NCBI GenBank assembly: GCA_903813345.2
Contig: CAIIXF020000006.1
Location: 25,489,936-25,553,935 of the forward strand
Direction: 5' to 3'
DNA: 64,000 bases
DNA from: Owenia fusiformis
Taxonomy: Eukaryota; Annelida; Polychaeta; Sabellida; Oweniidae
The notes under the pieces are model-generated. The model saw nothing but the letters and a program-made list of their open reading frames with translations. It was not told the DNA's origin and searched no databases. Below, one piece after another: positions 33,253 through 44,850 of the stretch; positions within the stretch are counted from its first letter, which is position 1, and each line of letters begins with the position of its first letter. Position numbers and translations under genes: made by a program.

Positions 33253-33409
33253 CACGGGGGTAAAGCAGACCCGATAATGCAATGAGCTTGCTCGGCAGTA
33301 TCATGACTGTGTAACGGGTCTTAATGTATAAGTGTGCTCGGCGGTAGGTTCAAACAACGCGGATCCTCAAAGCATGTGCTCATGGTATATTCGTGTTTTA
33401 ACACCCGTG
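33253..33409. mobile_element. 157-bp MITE with CACGGG/CCCGTG ends, copy 2
   Basis: Reverse complement of the element at 27880-28036 with only a few differences, and flanked by A runs on both sides. Equal length and near-identity imply recent mobility. Confidence 0.85.
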
Positions 33410-34280
33410 AAAAAAGGTCTAAAAGTCTTTCCCTAACAATAGCATTGGGTGACAAGAGAGTGGCTGAGGGGGTAACCTTACAGTGCAGGCCGTCCAAACC
33501 ACAATTCTGATAAGGACCCCCATAACTGTTCAGCAACCATCCTCATGGTATTCCTATAAACCAACTGTTCATTCTTGCCTTATATAGAAAACTTCTACAT
33601 TTAACAAAGCTAATGGTGTCTACAAACTTCCAGATTAAACATATTATGATGATATTCTAGGTTTATTTTGGTGAAAACACCACTTTGAGGATTATGCAAG
33701 TAAAGAACTCAAGAACAATGATTTAAGTAACTTTTAATCAAATCTACTTTGACATTAATTATCTTGTTCTATTGTAATTAGCAAAATTAAGAAATCAACA
33801 CACTTCCTGATAGTCTGATGACGTATATCAAGGAGGCTGAAGGGGAATCCCTCGACCGGTCAATGCAATATATAAAACATCGTCAAAATGAAACTGAAAC
33901 TGATATTGGTAGCTTTTTATTATAAGTTGTATTCAGAACTCTAAATGACTGAAGAGACATCTTTCAATTAACAGCAAGACTAATGTCAACATGACCAATT
34001 ACTATTTTTCAATATTATTGACTCATGGAAGTCTTTCTTCATTTTCACAGCGAGTTCCTATCTCCAACAGAGGGCAGAAAATAGAGGAAACAGCCGAAAA
34101 CAGTAGAGAGATTGGTTGAACCAAAAATTTAAGTCTTTTAATCAATCTGAATGTGATCATTCAAGAAATATGTATGCGTCTCTTACATTAAACTCCAGTT
34201 TCATCCCTCCAAACCACAATTATTTAGACATCCCCCTTAATTTAAGATTGGTGCAATACCATGATAAAGTCAGCCCATAC

Positions 34281-34391
34281 CTCTTTAAATATGATGAGGG
34301 CATCTTGAATAGTGTCCTTGACTCTGGAATGACGTAGATCAGTAGCCTTTGCCCAGTTAGGTGTACAGCTATTCACAAGAATCCGAGAGAT
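34281..34391 (-). CDS. BLTP3: BLTP3/UHRF1BP1-like protein, exon 6
   Basis: Acceptor ACCTATTTCAG and donor AAAGAG/GTATGG bound 111 bp, phase 0 on both sides. It reads ISRILVNSCTPNWAKATDLR, then HSRVKDTIQDALIIFKE. It aligns to the human segment around SQLRIYSVNAHWEHGDLRFT and GEVLTFKE, with the same spacing to the EWQ of exon 7. Its 3' end was copied into other copies of intron 6. Confidence 0.93.
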
Positions 34392-34851
34392 CTGAAATAG
34401 GTAGAAACATTAAACACACTAGGCTGACATTATAGCCTGACAGTTTATATGCTGGGGACATTTAATGAATTTGAGCAATTCAAGGTACAATACAATTAAA
34501 CCTGTCTAATCTGAACACCACTGAGGCTGGTTAAGAGTGTTCAAATAAACCAGTGTTAACATTTCAAGGGTTTCTAAATATGTGAATGGGCCACAACAAA
34601 GGGACAGAAAAAAGTGTTCCCATTGACCATCTGATATACAGGTTTCACTTTACTCAAACTCAATAATGAGTTGACAATTCTTTACAATAGTTTTTTTAAA
34701 GGTTTAAAGGATTTTATTATCATAAAAGGTCATTATCAGGTTTTACAATAGGTTAGTTAATCAATTTGAACCAATTACAGTTTAAACTTATACCAGGTCG
34801 ATCAATAAGTTCATGGAAAATGGTACTAATGAACTACAGTAGTTGAAAAAA
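34392..34851. other. Intron 5 DNA
   Basis: About 34495-34655 resembles an old copy of the AGTAGAACCTG-type mariner MITE (AAACCTGTCTAATCTGAACA ... TACAGGTTTCACTTTA). Confidence 0.4.
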
Positions 34852-35252
34852 TAAAATCACCTGTATTGAAGCCTGGAATGCATGTGACTTGAAGTTGACA
34901 GTGACAGAGTTTATTGAAATAAAATCACCTGTATTGAAGCCTGGAATGCATGTGACTTGAAGTTGACAGTGACAGAGTTTATTGAAATAAAATCACCTGT
35001 ATTGAAGCCTGGAATGCATGTGACTTGAAGTTGACAGTGACAGAGTTTATTGAAATAAAATCACCTGTATTGAAGCCTGGAATGCATGTGACTTGAAGTT
35101 GACAGTGACAGAGTTTATTGAAATAAAATCACCTGTATTGAAGCCTGGAATGCATGTGACTTGAAGTTGACAGTGACAGAGTTTATTGAAATAAAATCAC
35201 CTGTATTGAAGCCTGGAATGCATGTGACTTGAAGTTGACAGTGACAGAGTTG
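34852..35252 (-). repeat. Six 68-bp tandem copies of the exon 5 3' end and its splice donor
   Basis: Starts at 34852, 34920, 34988, 35056, 35124 and 35192; the sixth is the real exon end. Units look identical. Each carries the coding end (gene sense ...GCTTCAATACAG) plus the donor GTGATT and an 'attttatttcaataaac' stretch. The period is not a multiple of three. Confidence 0.95.
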
Positions 35253-35309
35253 ATAGACATACTAATGCCATCAACCACACGGTCTGTGAAGCCATACTTT
35301 CCTCCAGAG
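35201..35309 (-). CDS. BLTP3: BLTP3/UHRF1BP1-like protein, exon 5
   Basis: Acceptor TTTTATTGCAG and donor ACAG/GTGATT bound 109 bp, entered in phase 2 and left in phase 0. It reads SSGGKYGFTDRVVDGISMSI, then NSVTVNFKSHAFQASIQ. This matches human SEYGFAEKVVEGISVSVNSI and IRIGAKAFNASFELS. The exon end is embedded in the 68-bp tandem array. If it were read through past the donor, the frame would stop after five codons (VILFQ, then TAA), which supports the donor chosen. Confidence 0.95.
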
Positions 35310-35327
35310 CTGCAATAAAAATACATA

Positions 35328-35500
35328 AGACATTAACATGAAAAATGTCACCAACTGCCATTTGTTGCAGATACCAAACCCCAAGCAACAACCACCAAGT
35401 GTCAAACACCGACTGCCATACACCATCCACAAAAAAAGTTGAGATTATAACATGTCACCACTTCTGGTGGTACATGTCACCACTTCTGGTGGTGACATAA
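35328..35500 (+). repeat. Dispersed TTAACATG/GTCACC family, copy 5
   Basis: GACATTAACATGAAAAATGT, then CACCAACTGCCATTTGTTGC, an expanded CCAAAC/CCACCAAG run, and the terminal hairpin TGTCACCACTTCTGGTGGTG present twice. It lies in the short intron between exons 4 and 5. Confidence 0.8.
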
Positions 35501-35636
35501 AAATAACATTTATTCATCGTTCTACTCCCCTCAGTTATCAGAACTGGAAGTCATAACAATGTCACAATGAATATATAACTGTGCTAACTTTACAAAGAAA
35601 GATTCAATAAATATTAGCATTGATTTTTCTAGGTAC

Positions 35637-35719
35637 CTGTAACTAGGCATTTGTGAAGTGTTGCTAGGTTTCCTTGGTTCATCACAGGTTTCCATCTCAA
35701 CCTCCACCTCATCCAGAAA
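35637..35719 (-). CDS. BLTP3: BLTP3/UHRF1BP1-like protein, exon 4
   Basis: Acceptor ATGTTTTTCCAG and donor TACAG/GTACCT bound 83 bp, phase 0 in and phase 2 out. It reads FLDEVEVEMETCDEPRKPSN, then TSQMPSY. The METCDEPRKP core matches the human MEMSTCEEPRSP motif, followed as in vertebrates by a short variable linker. Confidence 0.93.
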
Positions 35720-38700
35720 CTGGAAAAACATTTTTTATTATTTATTTATTCATGGTAATGGATAGTATAGTTATGTAATAAAGTAGCCTGGGTATACCTA
35801 ACCGGGGTTGGGGGTGTATTGGGTGGGGCTTTTTACCTTTTTGAGCCAATTTGGATTTTTAGGACATCCCAAATAATTATTTTTCAAGTGTAAGTAGTTC
35901 AGAGGCAATATAAAGGTGAATTCCCAAAGAGAATGACTCGAGCGACTTTAACATCTCTACCCCATCCAAATGCTGACATTCTCCAAGGGAACAACAAGGA
36001 CAGAAAGAACAGATAAAATACTGGACTAAAGATAAATCTAAGCCAAAATTAGCCTTGTTATGTCTGGCTATGCCCATGTTCTCATTCAACACAATGACAT
36101 TCCCATATCTCATTCCACAAGTGACCAGATTCTCTAAATGAGAAAACTGCAAATTAAACACTTTTATTTCCGCCATTCCCAGCAGCATTCACACAAGACA
36201 GACAGGAGATGCTTGCGTAAAATTAATTACACTTGATCATGGGATCACTATTCAATCAAATCAATCCTATATAAACATTGAGATATAAAATATTTACACC
36301 TGGCAAACTGTAATCCTACTCTAGAAAACAGATACAGTCCATCAAATTAATGAAACATTATTGATTCCCAGCTCATTTCTACATTCAAAGCCCATGGTTT
36401 ATTCTTGACTACATCTTAAATAAAGGAATTGTTTTTAATTTACCAATATACCAATTGTTATGTTAAGTTCAGATGAACACAACATTTGATTACAAGAAAA
36501 GCAATAGGCCTATGGCCACAGCACAATTATCATGTGGTTGAATATATAATAAATTGATTTAGTCAAAAACTAAAACTAAAAACGGACTTCTGATTTAAAA
36601 TAGATGGGACTATTGGAGAACATGAAAGGAATGAGAAATGATAAAGAGTCTGAGTGTAAAATGTTCAAACTAATCCAAAGTTTCTTTCAAATCCTAATTA
36701 TGTTTTCCAAAAAAAAAATTCTGCTCAAATATAGGGTCAAATATATGGTCCTGCATTCTGGTATGCCAGAGCCCCTCTTATCTGCTATTTGCGAGAGAAG
36801 GATTTGGAGGATAAAGACAAAGGGGGCGCGGCTATCACGATGAAGAATCTGAGCTTTCTTTGACTGTTACCCAATCTCCTAATCTTTAACTCAAAAGTAG
36901 TAACTCCACGGATTGGAGTGGCAAATCCCATCAAACATATTTTAACATCTTCGTGATGACATAGAATCTTTATGGTATCTTTATACATTTATACATTTAC
37001 AATTCATTTACTCCTATGAAAAATCTCTGCCAAATCCTTCACAAATTAATCCTGCGAGATATCTCCAAATTACAATGAAGGAAGGATCCTGCAAAAAGGT
37101 CTAATAAATTATTGTCTATCGGGACTAATTAAAAGACAATTTTTCACCGATGTGATCAAAAGGCCATTTGGTCAAGCACACATCGCATAATGCTACATAG
37201 AGAACTATTGATCTGCTAATCCTGCAACCGCCAAATACTCAGCGAGTAATTCTCTTCCAAAGTGAATTTTTCCATCTTTCAGCTGTCGTATTAGAAGTGA
37301 TCTCGATCTCCTCAACATGAAGCATGAAAGCAGCCGAGTACTCCAAGTGATTTAGAATAGCCTTGCACACTGTGAAAACCCTATTTGCAACACATTGAAA
37401 TTTTGAAAAATTCATAAAACTAGAATTTAAGAACAGTTCTGAACAATTTTTCCTTTTTAAGATGCCTTAATAAGATCAAGATGACCTTCAAAATTATATT
37501 TTGCTTATATAAGCCCTCAGAATATTGTTTAAACACCCTACAGGGAATGAATTCAATCATATTTTTTATAAAATGCGTCATCAAAGACATCTGAATAATG
37601 TATTTCATGCAATCAAAATAGATAAGAAGCTGACAACTTGTTGGGTAAAAATCGTTGCAAGTATAGCTAGCAAGAACCTTAAAAGGGATTTCTTGAGGAC
37701 AATGTATTTTTGACAGAATCCAAAGCTATCCCTGGATGGTAAGTGCATTTACACCTGAACTATTAATGCATCTAACCCTGGGGGAAATCAACAGGAAAAT
37801 TTTCAAGCAATGTGTCCAAATATTAACAATCATCACATCAGAGTTGAAAGAAAGATGCTTGACTAAGGTCATGATGACCCTGAAAACATTTTGCTCATTT
37901 ATGCCCTAAAAGATCCTTTCTTTTAACGTAGCATGAGGATTGAATTTTTTATTAATTTAGTAATCATATTCTGATGCTTTGTCTTTTGACATTATACGGC
38001 AGAGTTTATCATAAAATATATATGGTGAAATGAAGACAGAATCCGATCATACCTTATATAAATATATTGGTAATGAGGCTTATATAACATGATAAAACCT
38101 TTGATACATTTAAAAATCTTATCTGTTTACATATCAAAGTTACTATGATAACCTGCTGAATCTAAATCCTATAATACACATGGAAACATTTCAAATAAGT
38201 AAAAAAAATCAATTCTCTCATGTTGAAAGAGATTAATCGCCATAATCCACTGAATGTCAAAGCTTTATTAAAAGAAAATAAAAGGGATACTTGAACACTG
38301 TTGTTATTGTGCAACAGCGCACATACCATTGGATTTCATGTTAAATAAAAAATGTTGAGGGCTTCTTTATCGATATTCTTTGATTAAAACCTGCCAAGGC
38401 TCATTGAATTACCAAAAAGAAAAGAAAGAAACATTTGAAGCTATATGAATGGACATTGTCTCTATTCAGGGTTGCTATAACATTTTCAAATCATAAATAC
38501 TGACTTTCCTCGATTCATGCATAGAATTTACAAAATATTTATTTGATTTAAGTGTTTTTGTCAATTCATGAATATTTCCAGTAAATGTTATCCAATTTTT
38601 AAAATTCCATTCACTTGAAATTCCTTGAACTTTTTAAGTAATTTCTGAAAATCTCCAACTTTGACAACCCTAGTATTATTTAACCCAAAATAACCCAAAA

Positions 38701-39003
38701 AATCCTATCTACATGGTGGGCCAAAAACCAATACCCAAGATTAAGGATAAATGTCATATGATATACACTGAAGTTAAACCATGCCATGTATTGTTTATCA
38801 TTTTAAAGATAATTCATTTGCTAACAATATGCCACCATCTGATTGGAAAACTGTTATTTTCTTGTGGAGTTAGAGACTAAAAACATGAGCAAAAATATAT
38901 AGAAAATATAAATTAATGAATAATTATATTGAACTCTCACAAATATATTTCTATTTTAATGTTATTAAATTTTTGACTCAATGTACAAGAAAATGGCACT
39001 TAC
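35720..39003. other. Intron 3 DNA
   Basis: A 3.3-kb AT-rich intron. I recognised no exon, RNA gene or clear mobile element. A GC-richer 36780-36920 stretch contains 'actccacggattggagtggcaaatccca', which partly recurs near 51210. Confidence 0.5.
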
Positions 39004-39042
39004 CACACATATAGGAATCGTCTTCAACTTTGTCCATGCAAT
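39004..39042 (-). CDS. BLTP3: BLTP3/UHRF1BP1-like protein, exon 3 (39-bp microexon)
   Basis: Acceptor TATTTCAG and donor TGTG/GTAAGT bound 39 bp, phase 0 on both sides. It reads IAWTKLKTIPICV, which matches human IPWTKLKTHPICL. It is a very small exon between a 22.5-kb and a 3.3-kb intron, and it is called because the family motif and both splice sites agree. Confidence 0.93.
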
Positions 39043-39224
39043 CTGAAATATACAAAATATGATATATAAACATAGGTTTGAATCATTCTACAAATCTGAA
39101 ATTTTTGATATACGCTTTGAGTTAGAACACATAGTATTCAGAATATATACATAAGCATTCAAGTATCACTCTTAAAGGATACGAAAATGCTCCTCCTTCA
39201 ACAGACAGATAAGATGGATAAACA

Positions 39225-39772
39225 TTTAGCCTGACTTCATACATTTTTAGATTGACCAACATTTGGCCTGATCTCATACATTTTTAGATGGACCACCATT
39301 TGGCCTGACTTCATACATTTTTAGATGGACCACCATTTGGCCTGACTTCATACATTTCTAGATGGACCAACATTTAGCCTGACTTCATACATTTTTAGAT
39401 GGACCAACATTTAGCCTGACTTCATACATTTTTAGATGGACCAACATTTAGCCTGACTTAATACATTTTTAGATGGACCAACATTTAGCCTGACTTCATA
39501 CATTTTTAGATGGACCAACATTTAGCCTGACTTCATACATTTTTAGATGGACCAACATTTGGCCTGACTTCATACATTTCTAGATGGACCAACATTTAGC
39601 CTGACTTCATACATTTCTAGATGGACCGACATTTGGCCTGATCTCATACATGGACCAACATTTAGCCTGACTTCATACATTTTTAGATGGACCGACATTT
39701 GGTCTGACTTCATACATTTTTAGATGGACCAACATTTAGCCTGACTTCATACATTTTTAGATGGGCCAAAAT
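39225..39772. repeat. 37-bp minisatellite upstream of the microexon
   Basis: About 14-15 copies of a unit containing TTTTTAGATGGACCAACATT and TAGCCTGACTTCATACA, with few substitutions and one deleted unit near 39640. Confidence 0.92.
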
Positions 39773-41396
39773 TGCCAGAAATTTTTGGGCAAAAAAAGTT
39801 TGATTTCTATTTTGCCTGCATTATCATATATTTAAGAAGGACCAATATTTGGCCTGACCTCACAATTTTAGTTGATACATTTTCTTTCCCCAATTTCATT
39901 TGTTAACAAATAACATTTTTATTGATTTAACTTAAAAATCTATAATTTTCAATAGCTATTATGCAATGTTAAATCTGTTAAATATCAATGATATTTCAAG
40001 GCTTCATAAATAACATAAATATCACACAGGAAACAGTGTTAAAGGTCTTTCACCTGATTTAAACAATATTTTTATTATTTCCTTAGATACAACATTCCAT
40101 TCTTAAATGTCATTCCTCAAGTTATTCAATACCATTCCCTCTGGAATATATACATTAGTTTCCTGGCATTTTGAAAGACATATAGCTGATTAATGCTATA
40201 CATTTTTAATAGCATGGCTATATAATGCCTCATAATTCAAACTATCATTCTCCTCCAAAATACATTTTAAATCAGATCACATAAATCTGGGGTTTGTTAA
40301 ATGAGTTTAACTAACAGCCCATCTCTAATAAGATTATGAGTCTAGATCCTGAATATCTGTTTACTAAGCACACTACCCACTGACTGCAATAGATTAATTG
40401 TTCTGATTATGATTAGAATCTTAACGATCTCAAATGTGACTTTCATTGCTTTAAGTGAATGTTTCAATGAAAGTAAAAGATATAAAATCAATGTACACTG
40501 TACAATGTAGTTAGTGATGATTTTCTTAGTATATACATCTGGGAGAAGGCAAGAGCTGAGAAAATCTCTAATTAGATCAGTGATCCCTACAGGATTTTTT
40601 CTCAAGTGGGTGCAAAATTCTAATTTTCACAATTAAGACCAAAATTGGCCAAAATATGCCAGTTTTTCATGATTTTTCTCATTTTCAAGTAGGTACAAAT
40701 GGATTTTCAGGTGGGTGCAAACCTATTTTCAAAATCTCAGGTGGGTGCTGCCCCCACTATCTTTGCTGGGGAGATCACTGTAGATTAAGACTGGCTCTTA
40801 GGAAGGGTTCGATCAATCCATCAATATGCTAAAGAATCTAAATCATGTTCTTTTACCCAAGGCAAACTTCAAAGCCAATTTATCTTTTTTGGAGAGAAAT
40901 GTCAAATTTTCTGCTGAGTCGATGTTATTGATAATATTAGATTTACCAATTTATTTTGCATTTTAAAATATTTACTGTAAGTACAAAAATATTGTGTTAT
41001 TTTAGGGACTGGTCACTCAGAACAACATCTTACCGAGTAATCTCTTTAAGAAACTGACAAGTCTCTGTGTAACCATTTGACAACCTGGACTTCACAAACA
41101 AAAGACATTATCACGATCATGACAAGAATGATTACTGCAAATGCCATCTTGTTGCTGAGCTACCAAGGATAAAGAAACTGTCACGCAAGAGACATGTAAT
41201 AGACACGTAATTGACTTTCTCATTAACTGTAAACCTTTGAAGAATCCTGCTAAAATGAGGTTATTACTATTATCACCACCTATTGAAAACTATATGTAAG
41301 TACAAACTCATTATTCGCTGTAGACCAGGGCAGAAACGACCAATATTACCATTATGGCCCACCAATATTGCTCAACCTCACAAACCTGTTACCCCC
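39773..41396. other. Intron 2 DNA
   Basis: A 'ttttctcaagtgggtgcaaaattc' block at about 40598-40750 has several 'aggtgggtgcaaa' repeats. I see no gene in this stretch. Confidence 0.4.
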
Positions 41397-42004
41397 CTAT
41401 CACACCAAACTAGTTCTTACCCGTTCTTGCCAGTCCTACGAAAAAACGGGCTCAATCTGGCTGTGGTCGGGAAATATGTCTAAAATAATTAGCTACTTCA
41501 TTCATAAACAGTCTTCAATATGTCCATCTCATTCGCAGTTCGTTCAGGTCGCACTACGTCGGTATGCAACGCTGTATAACGCGTCCCTTAGAATGGTATG
41601 GTCGCCATCGAATTTTGAATCGATTCAAAATTCTAAATCACATTCCCCGTCCATGAAAGTCCATGAGGTTCGTAAACAGACCGTAGAACAATACGTTCAT
41701 TCCGTTCGCACACAGTTTAAAACCAGTTTTGAAGAACGCAGTGGCAACTTGCTTGGTATGATAGATATATTTTTGCTAACTCGTTGATAAATACATTCTT
41801 AATCAGTTTTAACCCGTTTGCAATTAGTTCTACCTTGTTTTCAATACATCCTCAGACAGTTCAACTCGTTGTAAAAACGTCCCTAGTAGGATTGAAGTTT
41901 GACGGTTCCGTTCGTAGTACGTCTAGCTCATTGTTAGTAGGTTGTCACTCGCTCTAATTGTAGAACGTGACGACCAAGAGAACATTATGAGTTTGGTGTG
42001 ATAG
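41397..42004. mobile_element. 608-bp element with CTATCACACCAAAC inverted ends
   Basis: CTATCACACCAAAC at 41397 is mirrored exactly by GTTTGGTGTGATAG ending at 42004. The interior is richer in CG words than its surroundings. The open frame inside has no recognisable domain. No target duplication was found. Confidence 0.7.
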
Positions 42005-42274
42005 TAGGGTCAGATAAAGAGGGACTGATGATAAATCAGAGTTCTAATAGAAATAGAGCTGGCATCGAATAGGATTTTAATGTCGACATGTCGGAGCTCT
42101 CGATCGACAACGATATCGACATTGTCGGGTCCAATGATATTGGAAAAAATGAAAAAAAATTAATAGTATTGTAATTAGCAATACGATGCACAATAGTCAT
42201 CCTCACTTGTATGTTTTATATTTAACTTACATGTAAACCATGTTTAAGTATGAGACTTTGACGAAAAAGCAATA

Positions 42275-43370
42275 CAGGGTGGGCCAAAAAATTTTGCAAC
42301 TTTTTTAAAAGGCTTGAAAAGGATCATAACATTAAGGTATTGACATAAAAATTCATATACAGAAACTTTAGGATAGGCATATTTTACCATTTAAATATTT
42401 AAGCTAATACTGACTTCAATTTTTTTCAACAGATCTTTGAATATCGATGGTAAAGTGTTCATGTGTCCGAGATTTACTGTTTTTCCAAGAAAATGTGACT
42501 TTATGATTTTATGTGATCAACAATAACACATCCATTATGTTCACTAAATCTGCTACAATCTCTGATAACTGTTTATTCAATATACTAGGACAGTTTTATA
42601 TCGGTATCTACTCACAATGGTATTATGTTATACTGTATCTATTAATTATTTATTAATCACATGTTCATACATCCACCTTTCACCTTCACTATCGCTCCCA
42701 GCCATCGGGCAAGGGTCACTTTGGAATACCTGGAGGATGATACCTCTAGATTTATTAGTCCTTATAAATGGCTGCCCAATACACCAAATGCCAACCCCTG
42801 TGACTATCACACATGGAGGCACCTGGAGCAGTTTATTGCAGTTAATGGTAATCCCCACACACTATTGATCAACTAAAAGAAGTTAGGAGAAGTGGAAAGA
42901 AGTACCACAAGAATCGCTGGATGGCGCCATTGCAGCTACGCCCTTGTGTCTGTGTGATAGTGAAGGTAAAAGGCGGATGCATGGAACATTTTTTAAATAA
43001 ATAATTAATAGATACAGTATAAAATAATACCATAGTAGATACTTACTAGACTGTACTAGCCATTGGTTAAACAATTATTAAAGATAGTAGCAGATTTAGT
43101 GAACATAATGAATGTTTTATTGTTAATCACATAAAATCATAGAAATTCACATTTTCTAGGAAAAATGGTAAATCTTGGACACATGAACAATTTACCACTG
43201 ATATTCAAAGATCTGTTGAAAAAATTTGAAGTCAGTATTACCTTAAATATTTGAATGGTATAATATGCCTATCCTAAAGTTTCTGTATATGAATTTTCAT
43301 GTCAATACCTTAATGTTATGATCCTTTTCAAGCTTTTTAAAAAAGTTGCAAAATTTTTTGGCCCACCCTG
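42275..43370 (+). mobile_element. Tc1/mariner-like element with long inverted arms and a transposase relic
   Basis: The ends CAGGGTGGGCCAAAA and their complement are flanked by TA (42273-42274 and 43371-43372). The arms are about 350-400 bp and nearly identical, much longer than usual mariner termini. The unpaired centre holds a transposase fragment. It is inserted inside the hAT-like element. Confidence 0.88.
42661..42876 (+). pseudogene. Mariner-type transposase fragment
   Basis: The frame contains KWLPNTPNANPCDYHTWRHL, which matches the block around the third catalytic acid of mariner-type DDE transposases (W-x-P-N-S-P-D-x-N-P-x-D-Y-x-x-W). The putative catalytic Asp is encoded at 42802-42804. 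The frame stops soon after, and a similar C-terminal stretch continues in another frame, so it is frameshifted. The first two catalytic acids are absent. Confidence 0.75.
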
Positions 43371-44751
43371 TAAATAGACAAAAACTACGATTTCTGTTGT
43401 TATTTCCAGGCAGCCATTGAAAATAAATCTCGAGGGTAAATCTCGAGGGGCCCCGAGACCTAATTCGAGGGCAGGAAGTCGATCAAAACAAAAAAGAAAA
43501 TTTGAAAATGTAGGCGGTAAAACTTAACTCAAATACACCATACAGCAGGTAGTAACAAAGATTTTAATTCATAGAGAAATAGCTTATTATGTTGTGAGTT
43601 CCAACTGTCGATCAAGAGGCGTTGTGTCGACATGGGTGTCGCAGAGAGCATTCGACTGACAATCGACCATTCCGACATTTGAAGCCAGCTCTAAATAGAA
43701 ACAATATAAATATCTGAATTTGAGGCAACCTTACAAGTCACAACTCAATCATATATAAGAAAATTATTAAATTGCAATGATCGCAACAGTATTGAAACAA
43801 GTGGGTGTAAGTGAGTGCTCCACAGACTCACAATAGCTTGAACACATACTAGCACCAATTTCAAAATGAAGAATTGTGAAAAGACAACTTAGCGCCCACT
43901 TGAGAAAAATCCTGAGAAAACAGAGAATTGGACATGTTTTCTTATCAAGTGATTTAGCTATTCATTTCCAATAGTTTGATTTTTCATCTTTAAAAGAGAG
44001 CATCAACTACAAATATAATACAAGACTCTGTGCCTAAAGGTAATAAACATGTACTATGGTCTGACACTCTGGGTACATCTTTACATAGCAGTGAAACAAT
44101 TTCTCAGTTCAATACTAAGTAATTCTACAAGATAAATGCAATTTGTTCATCATGTTCTCTAGTCTAAACCAATATTTCAAGTAGAATACTGCGTCATCAA
44201 AGAGACTGTTACTTTTAATAATTTAACACTGGACCAAATGAGGGCAAAATAGCAAAATGCACACCCGGCCGTGCCCTGATTGAAACTCAAGAGATGAAGC
44301 CCTCCTTTAAGATGCAAAATCAAACTCTTAAAATAGAGCTTTGCACACCTCTCTCCTTATAAGAAAGGGCTATAACATCAGTGACATCATAAAAGCTTAT
44401 GATACGAGAAATGACATAAAATAGACAGGAGTTATCACAAGATCACAAGATGACAGTATATGTCATAACGAAGCCTATCATTATAGCTTCAAACGAGAAA
44501 TTACGTATTCGCTTAACTGAAGTCTAAACATCAATCTTAACTCTGCAAGATTTATCAATACGCAATATATTAAATTTAATGAAGTTCATTAGCTAGCAAT
44601 CTACGAGAATGGAAACATGAATGGTCAAGATTAGAAATTACATCCTTCTGATTTTTGAATTCTGCCTGAGTGATATTCAAGGGATTATAATGTACCTGTT
44701 ATATAATAAAATGATAATATCAACATTTTAACAATGAAAAGTAAGAAATAA

Positions 44752-44850
44752 GGCATTGGCATGTAAAATGTCACTACCTATCATTTGTTACAGTCACCAA
44801 ATGCCGAACATCAACAGCTGAACGCCAACTGCCGAACACAATTATATTTT
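44752..44850 (+). repeat. Dispersed TTAACATG/GTCACC family, copy 6
   Basis: AAGGCATTGGCATGTAAAAT, GTCACTACCTATCATTTGTT, then repeated CCAAATGCCGAACATCAAC units. A partial second run of those units follows at 44885-44940. Confidence 0.65.

Larger units (their letters stand above)
26880..34391. repeat. Five diverged tandem copies of an intron segment that ends at exon 6
   Basis: A marker (taacaaagcttatggtgtct and variants) recurs near 26908, 28765, 29920, 31540 and 33600. Each is followed by 'ctaggttt', an 'attaagtaa-ttttaatcaaatct' block, 'cacttcctg-tagt', 'agacatctttcaatt' and 'ttcaccctct-aa' blocks. The last copy runs into the real exon 6. Two other copies still carry the exon's 3' end. Copies are 1.2-2.1 kb because of different later insertions. 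Confidence 0.8.
42054..43693. mobile_element. hAT-like element with 8-bp target duplication, split by a mariner
   Basis: Inverted termini TAGAGCTGGC and GCCAGCTCTA are flanked by a perfect 8-bp duplication AATAGAAA (42046-42053 and 43694-43701). Without the nested insertion it would be about 540 bp, so it is non-autonomous. Interior arms contain TCGACATGTCGGAGCTCTCG and related TCGACA words. Confidence 0.88.

Noticed and set aside
39225-39772. CRISPR-like regular array
   Set aside because: Units abut without unique spacers and the genome is eukaryotic; it is a minisatellite. The same applies to the arrays at 16795, 22150, 27385 and 49806.
41368-41787. 139-codon plus-strand frame
   Set aside because: It lies within an element bounded by CTATCACACCAAAC inverted repeats, has no recognisable domain, and starts outside the element.
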